A DNA stretch of 64,000 nucleotides from Halocalculus aciditolerans (GTDB lineage: Archaea; Halobacteriota; Halobacteria; Halobacteriales; Halobacteriaceae), in contig NZ_BMPG01000002.1 of NCBI RefSeq assembly GCF_014647475.1, positions 372,001 through 436,000 on the forward strand. Reading direction: 5' to 3'. This document shows, one piece after another, positions 1 to 7,785 of this stretch (positions are counted from its first letter, which is position 1; every line of letters starts with the position of its first letter). The position numbers were made by a program, and so were the translations under genes. Below the pieces are notes generated by a model. That model did no database searches. It saw only the letters and a list, made by a program, of their open reading frames with translations, and was not told the DNA's origin.

Positions 1-1
1 C

Positions 2-1189
2 GCGCGCGAGGACGCCGGCCTCGACCCCTGGCTCACGCTCGCCGGCATCTGGGTGCTCTCCTTCGTCGTCAACGCCTACCTCATCGTCCCGTCGAGCGTC
101 CTCCCGCTCATCATGGCCGACACCGGCGTCGACCACGCCACCGCCGCCTGGGTTATTAGCGGTGCCTTCCTCTCCTGGTCGCTCACCAACCTCGGCGTCG
201 GCGTCGGCATCGACCGCTACGGCGACTACACCGTGTGCGCGGTCGGCACGCTCGTCGTCGCCGTCGCCGGCGTCTGGGGCTATTACGCCGGCGTCGACGG
301 GGCCTTCGGCTCCCTCGTCGCCTCCCGCGTCGTCGCCGGCGTCGCCATCGGCGGCATCTGGACCGCCGGCTCGAACCTCGTCGGCCGCACGTTCCACTCG
401 AGCCGGGCCGGCACCGCCCTCGGCCTCTTCACGACGAGCGCCCCCGCCGGCCTCGCCGTCGGCCAGCTCTTCGGCCCGCGCGTCGCCGACGCCGCCGGCT
501 GGCCCGTCGCCATTGGGCTCTTCGGTGTCGCCGCCCTCGGCGGCTTCGCGCTCTTCGCGCTCGCCCACGGCCGCACCGACCCCGTCGACGCCCCCGCCGC
601 GACCTCCGCGTTTCGTAATGTTCGCGCCGCCCTCTCCGAGCCCGCCGTCCGCTACGGCTGCGCCTTCGGCTTCGCCGCCTACTCGCTCTTCCTCATCTTC
701 AACTCCTGGCTCCCCACCTACCTCTCCCAGGACCTCGGCGTCTCCCTCGCCGCCGGCGGCGTCGTCGTCGCCGTCTTCCCCGCGATGGGCGTCGTCTCCC
801 GCGCGGCCGGCGGCGTCGTCTCCGACCGCTACCTCGGCCAGCGCCGCCTCCCCATCGTCGTCACGTCCTTCCTCGTCACGCTCCCCGTCGTCGCCGTCGT
901 CGCGTTCGTCACCGACGTCACCGTCCTCCTCGCCGCGCTCGTCGTCGCCGGGTTCGCCGTCCAGCTCTCCATCGGCATCCTCTACAGCTACGTCCGGGAG
1001 GCCGTCGACGAGACCATCGCCGGCACCGCGCTCAGCCTCCTCGGTGCCGCCTCCATCTTCGGCGCGTTCTCCGCGCCCATCGCCGCCGGCTCCCTCATCG
1101 AGGGCTCCGGCTACGTCGCCGCCTTCGGCTACGCCGCCGCGCTCGCCGCGGTCGGCCTCGCGCTCACCTGGCTCGCCCCGGCGAACTAA
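2..1189 (+). CDS. MFS transporter, 5' end outside the window
   Basis: A major facilitator superfamily permease that moves an unidentified solute across the cytoplasmic membrane. The reading frame is open to the left edge and codes sensible protein before the first in-window GTG (53), so the true start lies upstream and about 395 residues are visible. There are about ten to twelve hydrophobic segments. Both MFS loop signatures are seen: GVGIDRYGD between early helices and GVVSDRYLGQRR in the second half. Small-residue-rich helices (GLFTTSAPAGLAVGQ) fit the family. The substrate cannot be told from sequence. The gene is convergent with the M50 gene downstream. Confidence 0.85.
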   Translation, partial: AREDAGLDPWLTLAGIWVLSFVVNAYLIVPSSVLPLIMADTGVDHATAAWVISGAFLSWSLTNLGVGVGIDRYGDYTVCAVGTLVVAVAGVWGYYAGVDGAFGSLVASRVVAGVAIGGIWTAGSNLVGRTFHSSRAGTALGLFTTSAPAGLAVGQLFGPRVADAAGWPVAIGLFGVAALGGFALFALAHGRTDPVDAPAATSAFRNVRAALSEPAVRYGCAFGFAAYSLFLIFNSWLPTYLSQDLGVSLAAGGVVVAVFPAMGVVSRAAGGVVSDRYLGQRRLPIVVTSFLVTLPVVAVVAFVTDVTVLLAALVVAGFAVQLSIGILYSYVREAVDETIAGTALSLLGAASIFGAFSAPIAAGSLIEGSGYVAAFGYAAALAAVGLALTWLAPAN

Positions 1190-1219
1190 CCCGCTAGCCG
1201 CGTCCGCCGTGAATCGCGT

Positions 1220-1816
1220 TCAGAAGAAGAGGACGTAGACGGCGAGGCCGACGCAGGGGACGGCGGTGGCGGCCCAGACCGCGGTGCTCCACGCGCGGAC
1301 TTTCCGGCCGTCGAGCGGGCCGTAGGGGAGCATGTTGAAGCCGGCGAGCAGGAGGTTGATCGTCACGCCGTAGCCGGCGACGGCGGCGACGACGCCGCCG
1401 GCGAGGGAGAGGGCGTAGAAGCCCCCGGCGAGGACGAGGTTAGTGACGGGGCCGGCGAGCGCGATGAGGCCGCCCTGGCGGTCGGTGAGGCGGCCGCGGT
1501 GGTGGACCGCGCCGGGGGCGGCGAAGAGGAAGCCGGCGAGGCCGCTCGCCACGGCGAGGAGGAGCATGCCGTAGTCCGCGCGGAACTCCGCGTACTGGCC
1601 GTAGTGGACGGCGACGACCTTGTGCGCGAGTTCGTGGAGGAGGAAGCCGACGCCCGCGGTGAGCATCGTGACCGCGAGGAGCCGGTAGAACCCCGGAACG
1701 GTGAACACGGTCACGAGCTCCGTCGGGTCGAGGCGGAGCTGGAGGAAGGCGAAGGCGACGCCGAGCGCCACCCAGGCGACGAGGAGGTCGCGGAGCTCGG
1801 TCCGGGTGACGTTCAT
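1220..1816 (-). CDS. M50-family membrane zinc metalloprotease
   Basis: A 198-residue intramembrane protease of the site-2-protease class. HELAH at residues 61-65 supplies two zinc ligands and the catalytic glutamate. NMLPYGPLDG at 161-170 carries the third ligand (D169). Both lie in hydrophobic segments, and the rest is five or six membrane helices. The start is the ATG at 1816, which overlaps the stop of the TraB-like gene (ATGA). A longer open frame to 2155 exists, but its extra part is arginine-rich shadow of that gene. Four-base overlap implies translational coupling. The physiological substrate is unknown. Confidence 0.88.
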   Translation of the reverse strand: MNVTRTELRDLLVAWVALGVAFAFLQLRLDPTELVTVFTVPGFYRLLAVTMLTAGVGFLLHELAHKVVAVHYGQYAEFRADYGMLLLAVASGLAGFLFAAPGAVHHRGRLTDRQGGLIALAGPVTNLVLAGGFYALSLAGGVVAAVAGYGVTINLLLAGFNMLPYGPLDGRKVRAWSTAVWAATAVPCVGLAVYVLFF

Positions 1817-3315
1817 GCGAGGCTCGTCAGGAGGTCGATGCTGTTCTGGATGCCGGCGCGCATCGCGGCGGTGACGGCGTCGACGGAGTCGAACCCGGAG
1901 ACGAAGGGGAGGACGACGAAGGGGAAGAGGATGCTCGCGACGAAGCTCCCGAGGTTCGTGACGGCGACGATGGCGATGAGCTTGAAGAGCGGGACGTCGA
2001 GCATGTCGGCGAAGAGGTCGCGGACGGGGCGCTCCTCGTCGCTGAGGAGGGCGTTCAGCGTGGAGATGTCCGAGATGCTGACCTTCGTGTAGCGGAGTTC
2101 GACGTAGCCGGCGAACCAGCCGGGCGCGAGGAGGGGGTTGAGGCTGGTGAGCCACGCGACGAGGCCGCCGACGAGCGCGGACTGGGGGCGTGCGCCCGCC
2201 GCGTAGGCGAGGCCGCCCGCGAAGATACCGTTAAAGAGGAACCAGGCGGCGAAGACCTTCAGCAACACGAGGTTGGAGACGCCCGCCATGACGAGGAGGG
2301 CGAAGAAGACGAGGAAGCCGAGGGTGATGAGGACGCCGACGGCCTTGAAGAGGCTGAAGCGCTTCTCCGCACGACCAGTAAGAGACTCCATGGGCGGGAG
2401 GCTGTCGGGGTTTTCGAGGTAGGCTTCGACGCCTTCGCGGTGGCCCGCGCCGATGACGGCGACGACGTCCTTCCCCTGCATCCGCAGGGCGTGAATGCCG
2501 TGGGCGAGGTAGGCGTCGCGCTCGTCGATGAGGGCTTCAGCGCCGTTCGGGCTGAACCGCCGGAACTCGTCCATCATCACGGAGACCACGTCCTGGTCCA
2601 TCAGCTCCGCCATGTCGAGCTCCTCGACGTCCGTGCCCTCGGGTTCGGTGAGGCGGAGGAGCGTCCCGAGGACGGCCGCGCCGACGAGCGCGGCGGCGAG
2701 CGCGATGGCGACGACTTCGACGACGCTCGCGAGCACGCTGAGTGCGGCCGTGAGAATCGCCGAGGAGAGCGTCGGCGGCACGACGAGGAACGGCCCGGCG
2801 ACGGCTTCCGCGGCGATGCCGGCGAAGACGCCGACGAACCCGCCGAGCGCCGCGCCGATGGTGTAGCCGTCCGCCACGCCGAGCGCGAGCCCGCCGACCA
2901 ACCGGAGTTTCTCCAGTATCCCCATCCGCGTCCAGAACCGCTGAATCGTCACCTGGATGTTCCGGTCGACCAGCGCGACCTCGATACCGAGGGCCTCCGC
3001 GGTCTCGACCGCCGCGAGCATGTCCGCGCCCGGCTGGATGTCGAACTTCTCGCCGAGCCGCGTCTGCACGTAGGAGAGCAGCCAGTACGCGAGGAACTGG
3101 AAGGCCATACTCCCCCGCAGGAGGTCCTTCGGGTCGATGTCGTCCGGCGTCTCACCCTTCATCTGCCGGTAGCGGCCCTCGTCGAGTTCGACCGCGACGG
3201 CGTCCGGCTCCTCCTCCTCGATGACGCGTTCGACTTCCTCCACGCTCTCGTGAGAGACGTGTGCCGTCCCGACGACGCGGACCGACCCACGCTCGGACGC
3301 GGCGGAATCGCTCAT
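1813..3315 (-). CDS. TraB/PrgY-family membrane protein
   Basis: A 500-residue TraB-domain protein, the family of the enterococcal pheromone-shutdown protein PrgY/TraB. The N-terminal soluble part has VVGTAHVS (about residues 14-21), AVELDEGRY (about 41-49) and, near residue 290, VIGAGHREG, the conserved TraB blocks with putative metal-binding His and Glu. A hydrophobic insert at about 150-220 and several C-terminal membrane helices (about 325-480) anchor it. The stop overlaps the start of the M50 gene. The family is thought to be proteolytic or peptide-binding, but the function in archaea is not established. A TATA-like CGTAAGG lies about 28 bases before the ATG. Confidence 0.85.
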   Translation of the reverse strand: MSDSAASERGSVRVVGTAHVSHESVEEVERVIEEEEPDAVAVELDEGRYRQMKGETPDDIDPKDLLRGSMAFQFLAYWLLSYVQTRLGEKFDIQPGADMLAAVETAEALGIEVALVDRNIQVTIQRFWTRMGILEKLRLVGGLALGVADGYTIGAALGGFVGVFAGIAAEAVAGPFLVVPPTLSSAILTAALSVLASVVEVVAIALAAALVGAAVLGTLLRLTEPEGTDVEELDMAELMDQDVVSVMMDEFRRFSPNGAEALIDERDAYLAHGIHALRMQGKDVVAVIGAGHREGVEAYLENPDSLPPMESLTGRAEKRFSLFKAVGVLITLGFLVFFALLVMAGVSNLVLLKVFAAWFLFNGIFAGGLAYAAGARPQSALVGGLVAWLTSLNPLLAPGWFAGYVELRYTKVSISDISTLNALLSDEERPVRDLFADMLDVPLFKLIAIVAVTNLGSFVASILFPFVVLPFVSGFDSVDAVTAAMRAGIQNSIDLLTSLA

Positions 3316-3465
3316 TACTCCTCGTAGTCCTCGCCGCGTCCTTACGTGTGTCGTTCACTGACTCGGCGTCGGCTCGCGCGCTCGCGACCCCACCTCCCGC
3401 TCGCGGGGTCGGCGGGCGGATGCGCCGACACAAAACCTATCCCGAACCCATCGGACGTTCGACGT

Positions 3466-4500
3466 ATGTCGCGCGCCCTCCGCGCTCTCGCAGTCGTCGC
3501 GCTCCTCGTCCTCGCGGGCTGTTCGGGCGGCTCGACGACGATGACGCCGGACGACCCACAGACGACACAGTCCACGACGACCACGACGCCGGCCAACCCA
3601 CAGACCACCACGACGACAGACGGTACACAGACCACCACCGGCTTGGGCGACGGCGGCTACTACCGCGCGTACACGGTTCGGGCGTCACCCGCATCGCTCG
3701 ACGACGCAGCGGCCGACGTCGCGCGGACGCCGGACGACCTCGCGCGACACCGCGCGGAGGAAGCGCGGCTCGTCCGCCGCGCGGCCGCGAACGGGTCCGC
3801 GTCCCGCGTGAAGATGGGGCCCGACGTGAACCTCGGCCTCGACGGCGAGCTCGTCGCCGTGAACGGCACGTACGCCCGCGTGAACGCCACCGTAACCACG
3901 CGAGAGAGCGTGACCGCCCACCTCGTGCACGCCGACGGACCACTGGAGAACTCCTACGAGGGCGACGAACTCGACGCCTACCGCGAACGCGCGGTGAACG
4001 ACAGCGCGCTCTCCCGGGCCGACCGCCGCGCCGTCGCCGCGACGATCGGCATCTCCAGCGGCCCCTACGACGGCTACCACGGCATCGGCTACTGGCACTA
4101 CTTCCGGAACGGGACCGTCCCCGAGAACGCGACGCTCGCGGACGGCGACACGCACGTCGTCCGCTACGACGGGACGCTCTGGAAGTTCGAACTCGACCCG
4201 TCGCGGACGAGCGAGCAAGTCCGGTATCGCGTCACCTACACGCTCGACACCGTCGCGTCGAACGAGTCCGCGTGGGAGGCGTACGTTCGCGAGCACCACG
4301 TCACCGCGCTCGAAAACGCCCCCGTCGGGCCCGCCGACCGGGACGTCCTCCGGCGCGCCATCGAGAACGGAACCGTCGAGTGGGAGGGGACGACTGAGAA
4401 CGAACCGGCGGGCTTCGAGGCCCTCGCCGCGGAACACCCGCGTTACGTCGAGCGGAACGGGACGCTCTACCGCGTGACCGTCGAGGAAGTCGTCGAGTGA
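3466..4500 (+). CDS. Thr-rich haloarchaeal lipoprotein
   Basis: A 344-residue secreted lipoprotein of unknown function. MSRALRALAVVALLVLAGC is a clean signal peptide with lipobox LAGC and Cys19 as lipid anchor. A threonine-rich linker (about residues 22-62) follows and is probably O-glycosylated. The globular remainder has many N-x-S/T sequons, fitting an outside location. The start was chosen at the ATG giving the lipobox. An upstream GTG/ATG would add an unlikely Arg-rich leader. AAAACCTAT at 3431-3440 is placed about 28 bases upstream, suggesting a leaderless mRNA. The stop abuts the convergent reductase gene at 4501. Confidence 0.8.
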   Translation: MSRALRALAVVALLVLAGCSGGSTTMTPDDPQTTQSTTTTTPANPQTTTTTDGTQTTTGLGDGGYYRAYTVRASPASLDDAAADVARTPDDLARHRAEEARLVRRAAANGSASRVKMGPDVNLGLDGELVAVNGTYARVNATVTTRESVTAHLVHADGPLENSYEGDELDAYRERAVNDSALSRADRRAVAATIGISSGPYDGYHGIGYWHYFRNGTVPENATLADGDTHVVRYDGTLWKFELDPSRTSEQVRYRVTYTLDTVASNESAWEAYVREHHVTALENAPVGPADRDVLRRAIENGTVEWEGTTENEPAGFEALAAEHPRYVERNGTLYRVTVEEVVE

Positions 4501-5514
4501 CTACCCGAACCCCTCGGAGTAGACGTCGGATTCGGGGACGCCGACGGCGTGCACGACGTCCTCTAAGGTGTTGACCATGAGGGAGATGCCGCAGGCGTAG
4601 ACCTGGAGTTCGTCGGGGTCGATGGTCGCGGGCGCGTCGGTGTTCGGGGCCTCGCGGAGGCACTTCCGGAGGTCGGCGTTGAGGCCGGCCGGGTCGACGC
4701 CGTCGGCGAGGTACTTGCAGAACGTCTGCTGGACGTAGTCCGTCTCGCCGCGCCACGTCGTCACCGTCCGCTCGCGCGTGAGCGTCGGGACGAAGTGGAA
4801 CCCGCGGTGTTCCTCGTCCAGTTGCCGGAACTCCTCGCGGTACGCGAGGTCGTCCTTCCACGCGGTGCCGTAGAAGAGCCAGACGTCGCGGTCCTCGGCC
4901 AAGTCCTCCTGGTAGAGGTAGCGAATCATCCCGCGGAGCGGGGCGACGCCCGTCCCGGTCGCGAGGAAAGCGAGGTCCTTCGTGGAGTCCTCGTCGAGCG
5001 TGAAGTGGCCCTGGGGGCCGCGAATCGTCACGTCGTCTCCGACCTGTGCGTTCGAGAGCAAGTGGTCCGTCATGCGGCCGCCGGGCACCCGCCGGATGCA
5101 GAGCGCGAGGTCGTCGTCGTTCGGCGAGGAGGAGAGCGAGTAGGCCCGTGAGCGCCCGTCGTAGCGGAAGCCGACGAACTGGCCGGCGGCGTAGTCGATG
5201 TCGCCGTCGATGTCCACCGTTATCTCGACGAGACTCGGGAAGTCGCGTTCGATGCGGTCGCGGAGCTCGCGGAGTTTCGAGCGGTGATGGCGGGGGAGGC
5301 GTTCGGCGTCCGTCATCGCCTGCTGCCAGTTCACCTGCTCGCCGGCGACGGCGTCCGCGAGGCCGTGTTCGGTGAGGATGCGGGAGACCGCCGCGCGCAT
5401 CTCGTGTTCGCGGTGGCGGTCGAAGGCGTTGACGTGGGAGATGTGGCCGGTGTCGGTGACGAGCGGGAGTTCCGAGACCGAGTGAATACCGTACTGCTCC
5501 AGGAGCGACGTCAT
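4501..5514 (-). CDS. FAD/NAD(P)-binding ferredoxin reductase-like oxidoreductase
   Basis: A 337-residue flavoenzyme of the ferredoxin-NADP reductase superfamily. RAYSLSSSP (about 142) is the flavin-binding RxYS motif. GGRMTDHL (about 166) binds the FAD phosphate. LATGTGVAPLRGM (about 204) is the pyridine-nucleotide loop, and CGISLMV near the C-terminus is the conserved CG motif. An unusual alpha-helical N-terminal extension of about 90 residues precedes the FAD domain. No iron-sulphur cysteines are seen, so it probably pairs with a separate electron carrier. The stop codon touches the stop of the convergent lipoprotein gene. Confidence 0.82.
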   Translation of the reverse strand: MTSLLEQYGIHSVSELPLVTDTGHISHVNAFDRHREHEMRAAVSRILTEHGLADAVAGEQVNWQQAMTDAERLPRHHRSKLRELRDRIERDFPSLVEITVDIDGDIDYAAGQFVGFRYDGRSRAYSLSSSPNDDDLALCIRRVPGGRMTDHLLSNAQVGDDVTIRGPQGHFTLDEDSTKDLAFLATGTGVAPLRGMIRYLYQEDLAEDRDVWLFYGTAWKDDLAYREEFRQLDEEHRGFHFVPTLTRERTVTTWRGETDYVQQTFCKYLADGVDPAGLNADLRKCLREAPNTDAPATIDPDELQVYACGISLMVNTLEDVVHAVGVPESDVYSEGFG

Positions 5515-5604
5515 TCACTCCGTCTTCGGTCGCCGGCGTGATGTACTTCGGGGCTGTGCCACCGAGGACAGTGAGTATTTCCCCGCCTACGAGCTACCTC
5601 GGGT

Positions 5605-6051
5605 ATGGACGTTCTGGACACCGTCATCGAGAACCGCTTCATGGTGCAGCCGAACCACGCGAACATCAACGGGACCTGCCACGGGGGGAACGTGATGAAG
5701 TGGATGGACGAGGTCGGCGCGATGTCCGCGATGCGCTTCGCCGGCCAGCCCGTCGTCACCGCGCGCATGAACGAGGTGAACTTCAAACGCCCCGTCCCCA
5801 TCGGCGACACCGCCGCCATCGAGGCGTACGTCTATCAGGCGGGAACGACGAGCGTCCGCGTCCGCCTCCGCGCGTACGCCGAGAACCCCCGGACGGGCGA
5901 GAAGCGCCTCACCACGGAGTCCTACTTCGTCTACGTCGCCATCGACGACGACGGCGAGCCGAACGAGGTCCCGCCGCTCACCGTCGACAGCGTCGAGGGC
6001 GAGGAGCTCCGCGAGGACGCGCTCACCGAGGAGCCCGACCACGTCGAATGA
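5605..6051 (+). CDS. Acyl-CoA thioesterase, hotdog fold (YciA/BACH-like)
   Basis: A 148-residue hotdog-fold thioesterase predicted to hydrolyse acyl-CoA to free acid and CoA. The N-terminal half contains NHANINGTCHGGNVMKWMDE, the family signature with the active-site Asp/Glu facing the central helix; RPVPIGDTAAIEAYV is the following strand pair. The length matches single-domain members, which work as hexamers. GTATTTCC about 28 bases before the ATG at 5605 suggests a leaderless transcript. A short unrelated gene follows after about 50 bases. Confidence 0.87.
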   Translation: MDVLDTVIENRFMVQPNHANINGTCHGGNVMKWMDEVGAMSAMRFAGQPVVTARMNEVNFKRPVPIGDTAAIEAYVYQAGTTSVRVRLRAYAENPRTGEKRLTTESYFVYVAIDDDGEPNEVPPLTVDSVEGEELREDALTEEPDHVE

Positions 6052-6105
6052 GCGGGCGTCGTGGGTGACGCGGGGTTTAACCGCTCCCTCCGCCAACCTC
6101 CGGTC

Positions 6106-6558
6106 ATGATCGACCCGGACGACCTCCCGGACCCGCCGATGCTGGCGCGCGAACAGGACGTGAGCGAGTACGACGACGTCGAGGTGAACCCGACCGACAC
6201 CCACCGCGACGACCTCGACGACTTCCTCGCCGAAGGCGCGTGGGCGGACGCCATCGAGGAGTGGGCCGCCGACGCCGACCTCGACGAGGCCGAGTACGAG
6301 ATCGCGCGCGACCTCGGGCTCTTCCAGGAGTTCGACTTCTTCTGGGACTCCTTCGCGCAGCGCGTCGGCTACCACACCCCCGGTATCCCGGAGGACTGGA
6401 AGGAACGCGGCCTCCACCCGGACCTCGACTCGTGGAGTCAGGTCTCCGCCATCAACGCCGAACTCGCCACGCTCGGCCGCATCATCGCCGACGAGCTCCA
6501 CGAGTACGTCGACTGGGAAGACGACTACGACGCCCCCGACGACCTCCCAGACTTCTAG
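6106..6558 (+). CDS. Conserved haloarchaeal hypothetical protein
   Basis: A very acidic 150-residue soluble protein of unknown function with no recognised domain. It has an extended N-terminus (DDLPDPPMLARE) and a helical remainder rich in Asp, Glu and Trp. I chose the ATG at 6106 over the in-frame GTG at 6061, because a TTTAAC box at 6076-6081 lies just about 28 bases before it and the residues gained from the GTG are not protein-like. Acidity, codon use and the promoter make it a real gene. Confidence 0.68.
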   Translation: MIDPDDLPDPPMLAREQDVSEYDDVEVNPTDTHRDDLDDFLAEGAWADAIEEWAADADLDEAEYEIARDLGLFQEFDFFWDSFAQRVGYHTPGIPEDWKERGLHPDLDSWSQVSAINAELATLGRIIADELHEYVDWEDDYDAPDDLPDF

Positions 6559-6566
6559 GTGTAGGT

Positions 6567-6724
6567 GCTTCGGAGGCCGCGGAAGGCGGCCGAGAAGCAC
6601 CGAACACGCGAACGCCGAGCGACTACAGGAGCGACGCGTGAGACTGCTTCGGAGGCCGCGGAAGGCGGCCGAGACGCACCGGACACGCGAACGCCGAGCG
6701 ACCGCAAGAGGGAGGCGTGAGCGG
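6567..6724. repeat. Two tandem copies of a 79-base repeat
   Basis: Copy one spans 6567-6645 and copy two 6646-6724. They differ at only about ten positions. Each begins GCTTCGGAGGCCGCGGAAG and contains a GGCCG...CGGCC inverted pair. The repeat fills most of the gap between two convergent genes (6558 and 6844). No reading frame is convincing. It may be a structured transcript end or a dispersed element. Confidence 0.85.
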
Positions 6725-6843
6725 TGGCGTGATCGTTCGGAGCGGGGGAGCGACTAAAAGCGACGGGGCAGTGAGCGGGCCGGCGGATCGAAGTTCCCCG
6801 GACGTGCGGACGTCGAAAGTGCGGAGAGAACGAGGCGGCGGGG

Positions 6844-7779
6844 TCAGTAGCCGAGGTCGTTGGTGTAGTGGTCGAGGGCGGCGACGAGGCCGCCGCCGAC
6901 GGCGGCGGCGGCGAGGAGCGCCGCGACGGCGGTGGGCGTCCACGCGGGCGTTTCGGCGAGGACCTGTTCGCCGGGCGCGCGAAGCGACCCGGCCATGAGC
7001 GCGATGAGGAAGGTGAGCGTCGCGGTGCGGTAGTGGTCGAAGGCGTAGGAGACGACGCGCGCGAAGGTGAGGAGGCCGATGAGCGCGCCGGTGGAGAAGA
7101 CGGCGAGGACGAGGAAGGGGTCGGTCGCGGCGGCGAGGTTGCCGCGGAAGAGCGCGCGGGTGAGCGAGTGGACGGCGGTCGTCATCACGAGGTACTGGCC
7201 GATGGTGAGGAGGATGAGGGAGCCGGAGATGCCGGGGAGGACCATCGCGCAGATGGCGAGCGCGCCGGTGAGGAAGACGACGAGGAGGTTCGTCGTGCCG
7301 GTGCCGCCGGACGCCTGCCCGCTGACGAGGAACGCGAGCGCGAATCCGGCGACGGCGATGCCGAGGAGGCGCGGGCTACTGAGTGTGAAGTCGGCGCGGA
7401 GGACGACGACGGAGGCGGCGACGAGCCCGAAGAAGAACGCGTACGTCGGGCCGGGCGCGACCGCCGTCGCCGCCGTCACGACGTTCGCGACGGTGACGAC
7501 CGCGGAGAGGACGCCGACCGCGAGCACCGTGAGGAAGGGAACGTCCATCCGGAGGAGCTCCGCGCGGAGTTCCGCGCGCGGCTCGGCGTGGCGGGCGGCC
7601 GCGAGAAGCGGGACGAGCGCGAGAACGTCGCGCGGGTCGAGCGACGCGACCGCGTTCACGAGGCGCTCGTAGATGCCCGTGATGAGGGCGATTGTGCCGC
7701 CGGAGACGCCCGGAACCGCGTCCGCCGCGCCCATGCACGCGCCCTTCAGATACACGACGGCGAGGTCGCGTGCAGGCAT
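6844..7779 (-). CDS. DUF368/PopT-family polyprenyl-phosphate translocase
   Basis: A 311-residue polytopic membrane protein. The family signature near the N-terminus, MGAADAVPGVSGGTIALITG, identifies DUF368. Bacterial PopT members recycle undecaprenyl phosphate from the outer to the inner leaflet. VLPGISGSLILLTIGQY in the second half is the related inverted-repeat block. About eight to ten hydrophobic segments are present. It starts six bases after the aglB stop on the same strand, so the two are probably co-transcribed. In this context the lipid would be dolichol phosphate released by AglB; that is inference from position. Confidence 0.85.
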   Translation of the reverse strand: MPARDLAVVYLKGACMGAADAVPGVSGGTIALITGIYERLVNAVASLDPRDVLALVPLLAAARHAEPRAELRAELLRMDVPFLTVLAVGVLSAVVTVANVVTAATAVAPGPTYAFFFGLVAASVVVLRADFTLSSPRLLGIAVAGFALAFLVSGQASGGTGTTNLLVVFLTGALAICAMVLPGISGSLILLTIGQYLVMTTAVHSLTRALFRGNLAAATDPFLVLAVFSTGALIGLLTFARVVSYAFDHYRTATLTFLIALMAGSLRAPGEQVLAETPAWTPTAVAALLAAAAVGGGLVAALDHYTNDLGY

Positions 7780-7785
7780 CGTGGG

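Noticed and set aside
6567-6724. CRISPR-like repeat
   Set aside because: There are only two directly abutting 79-base copies, with no spacers and no cas genes in the window.
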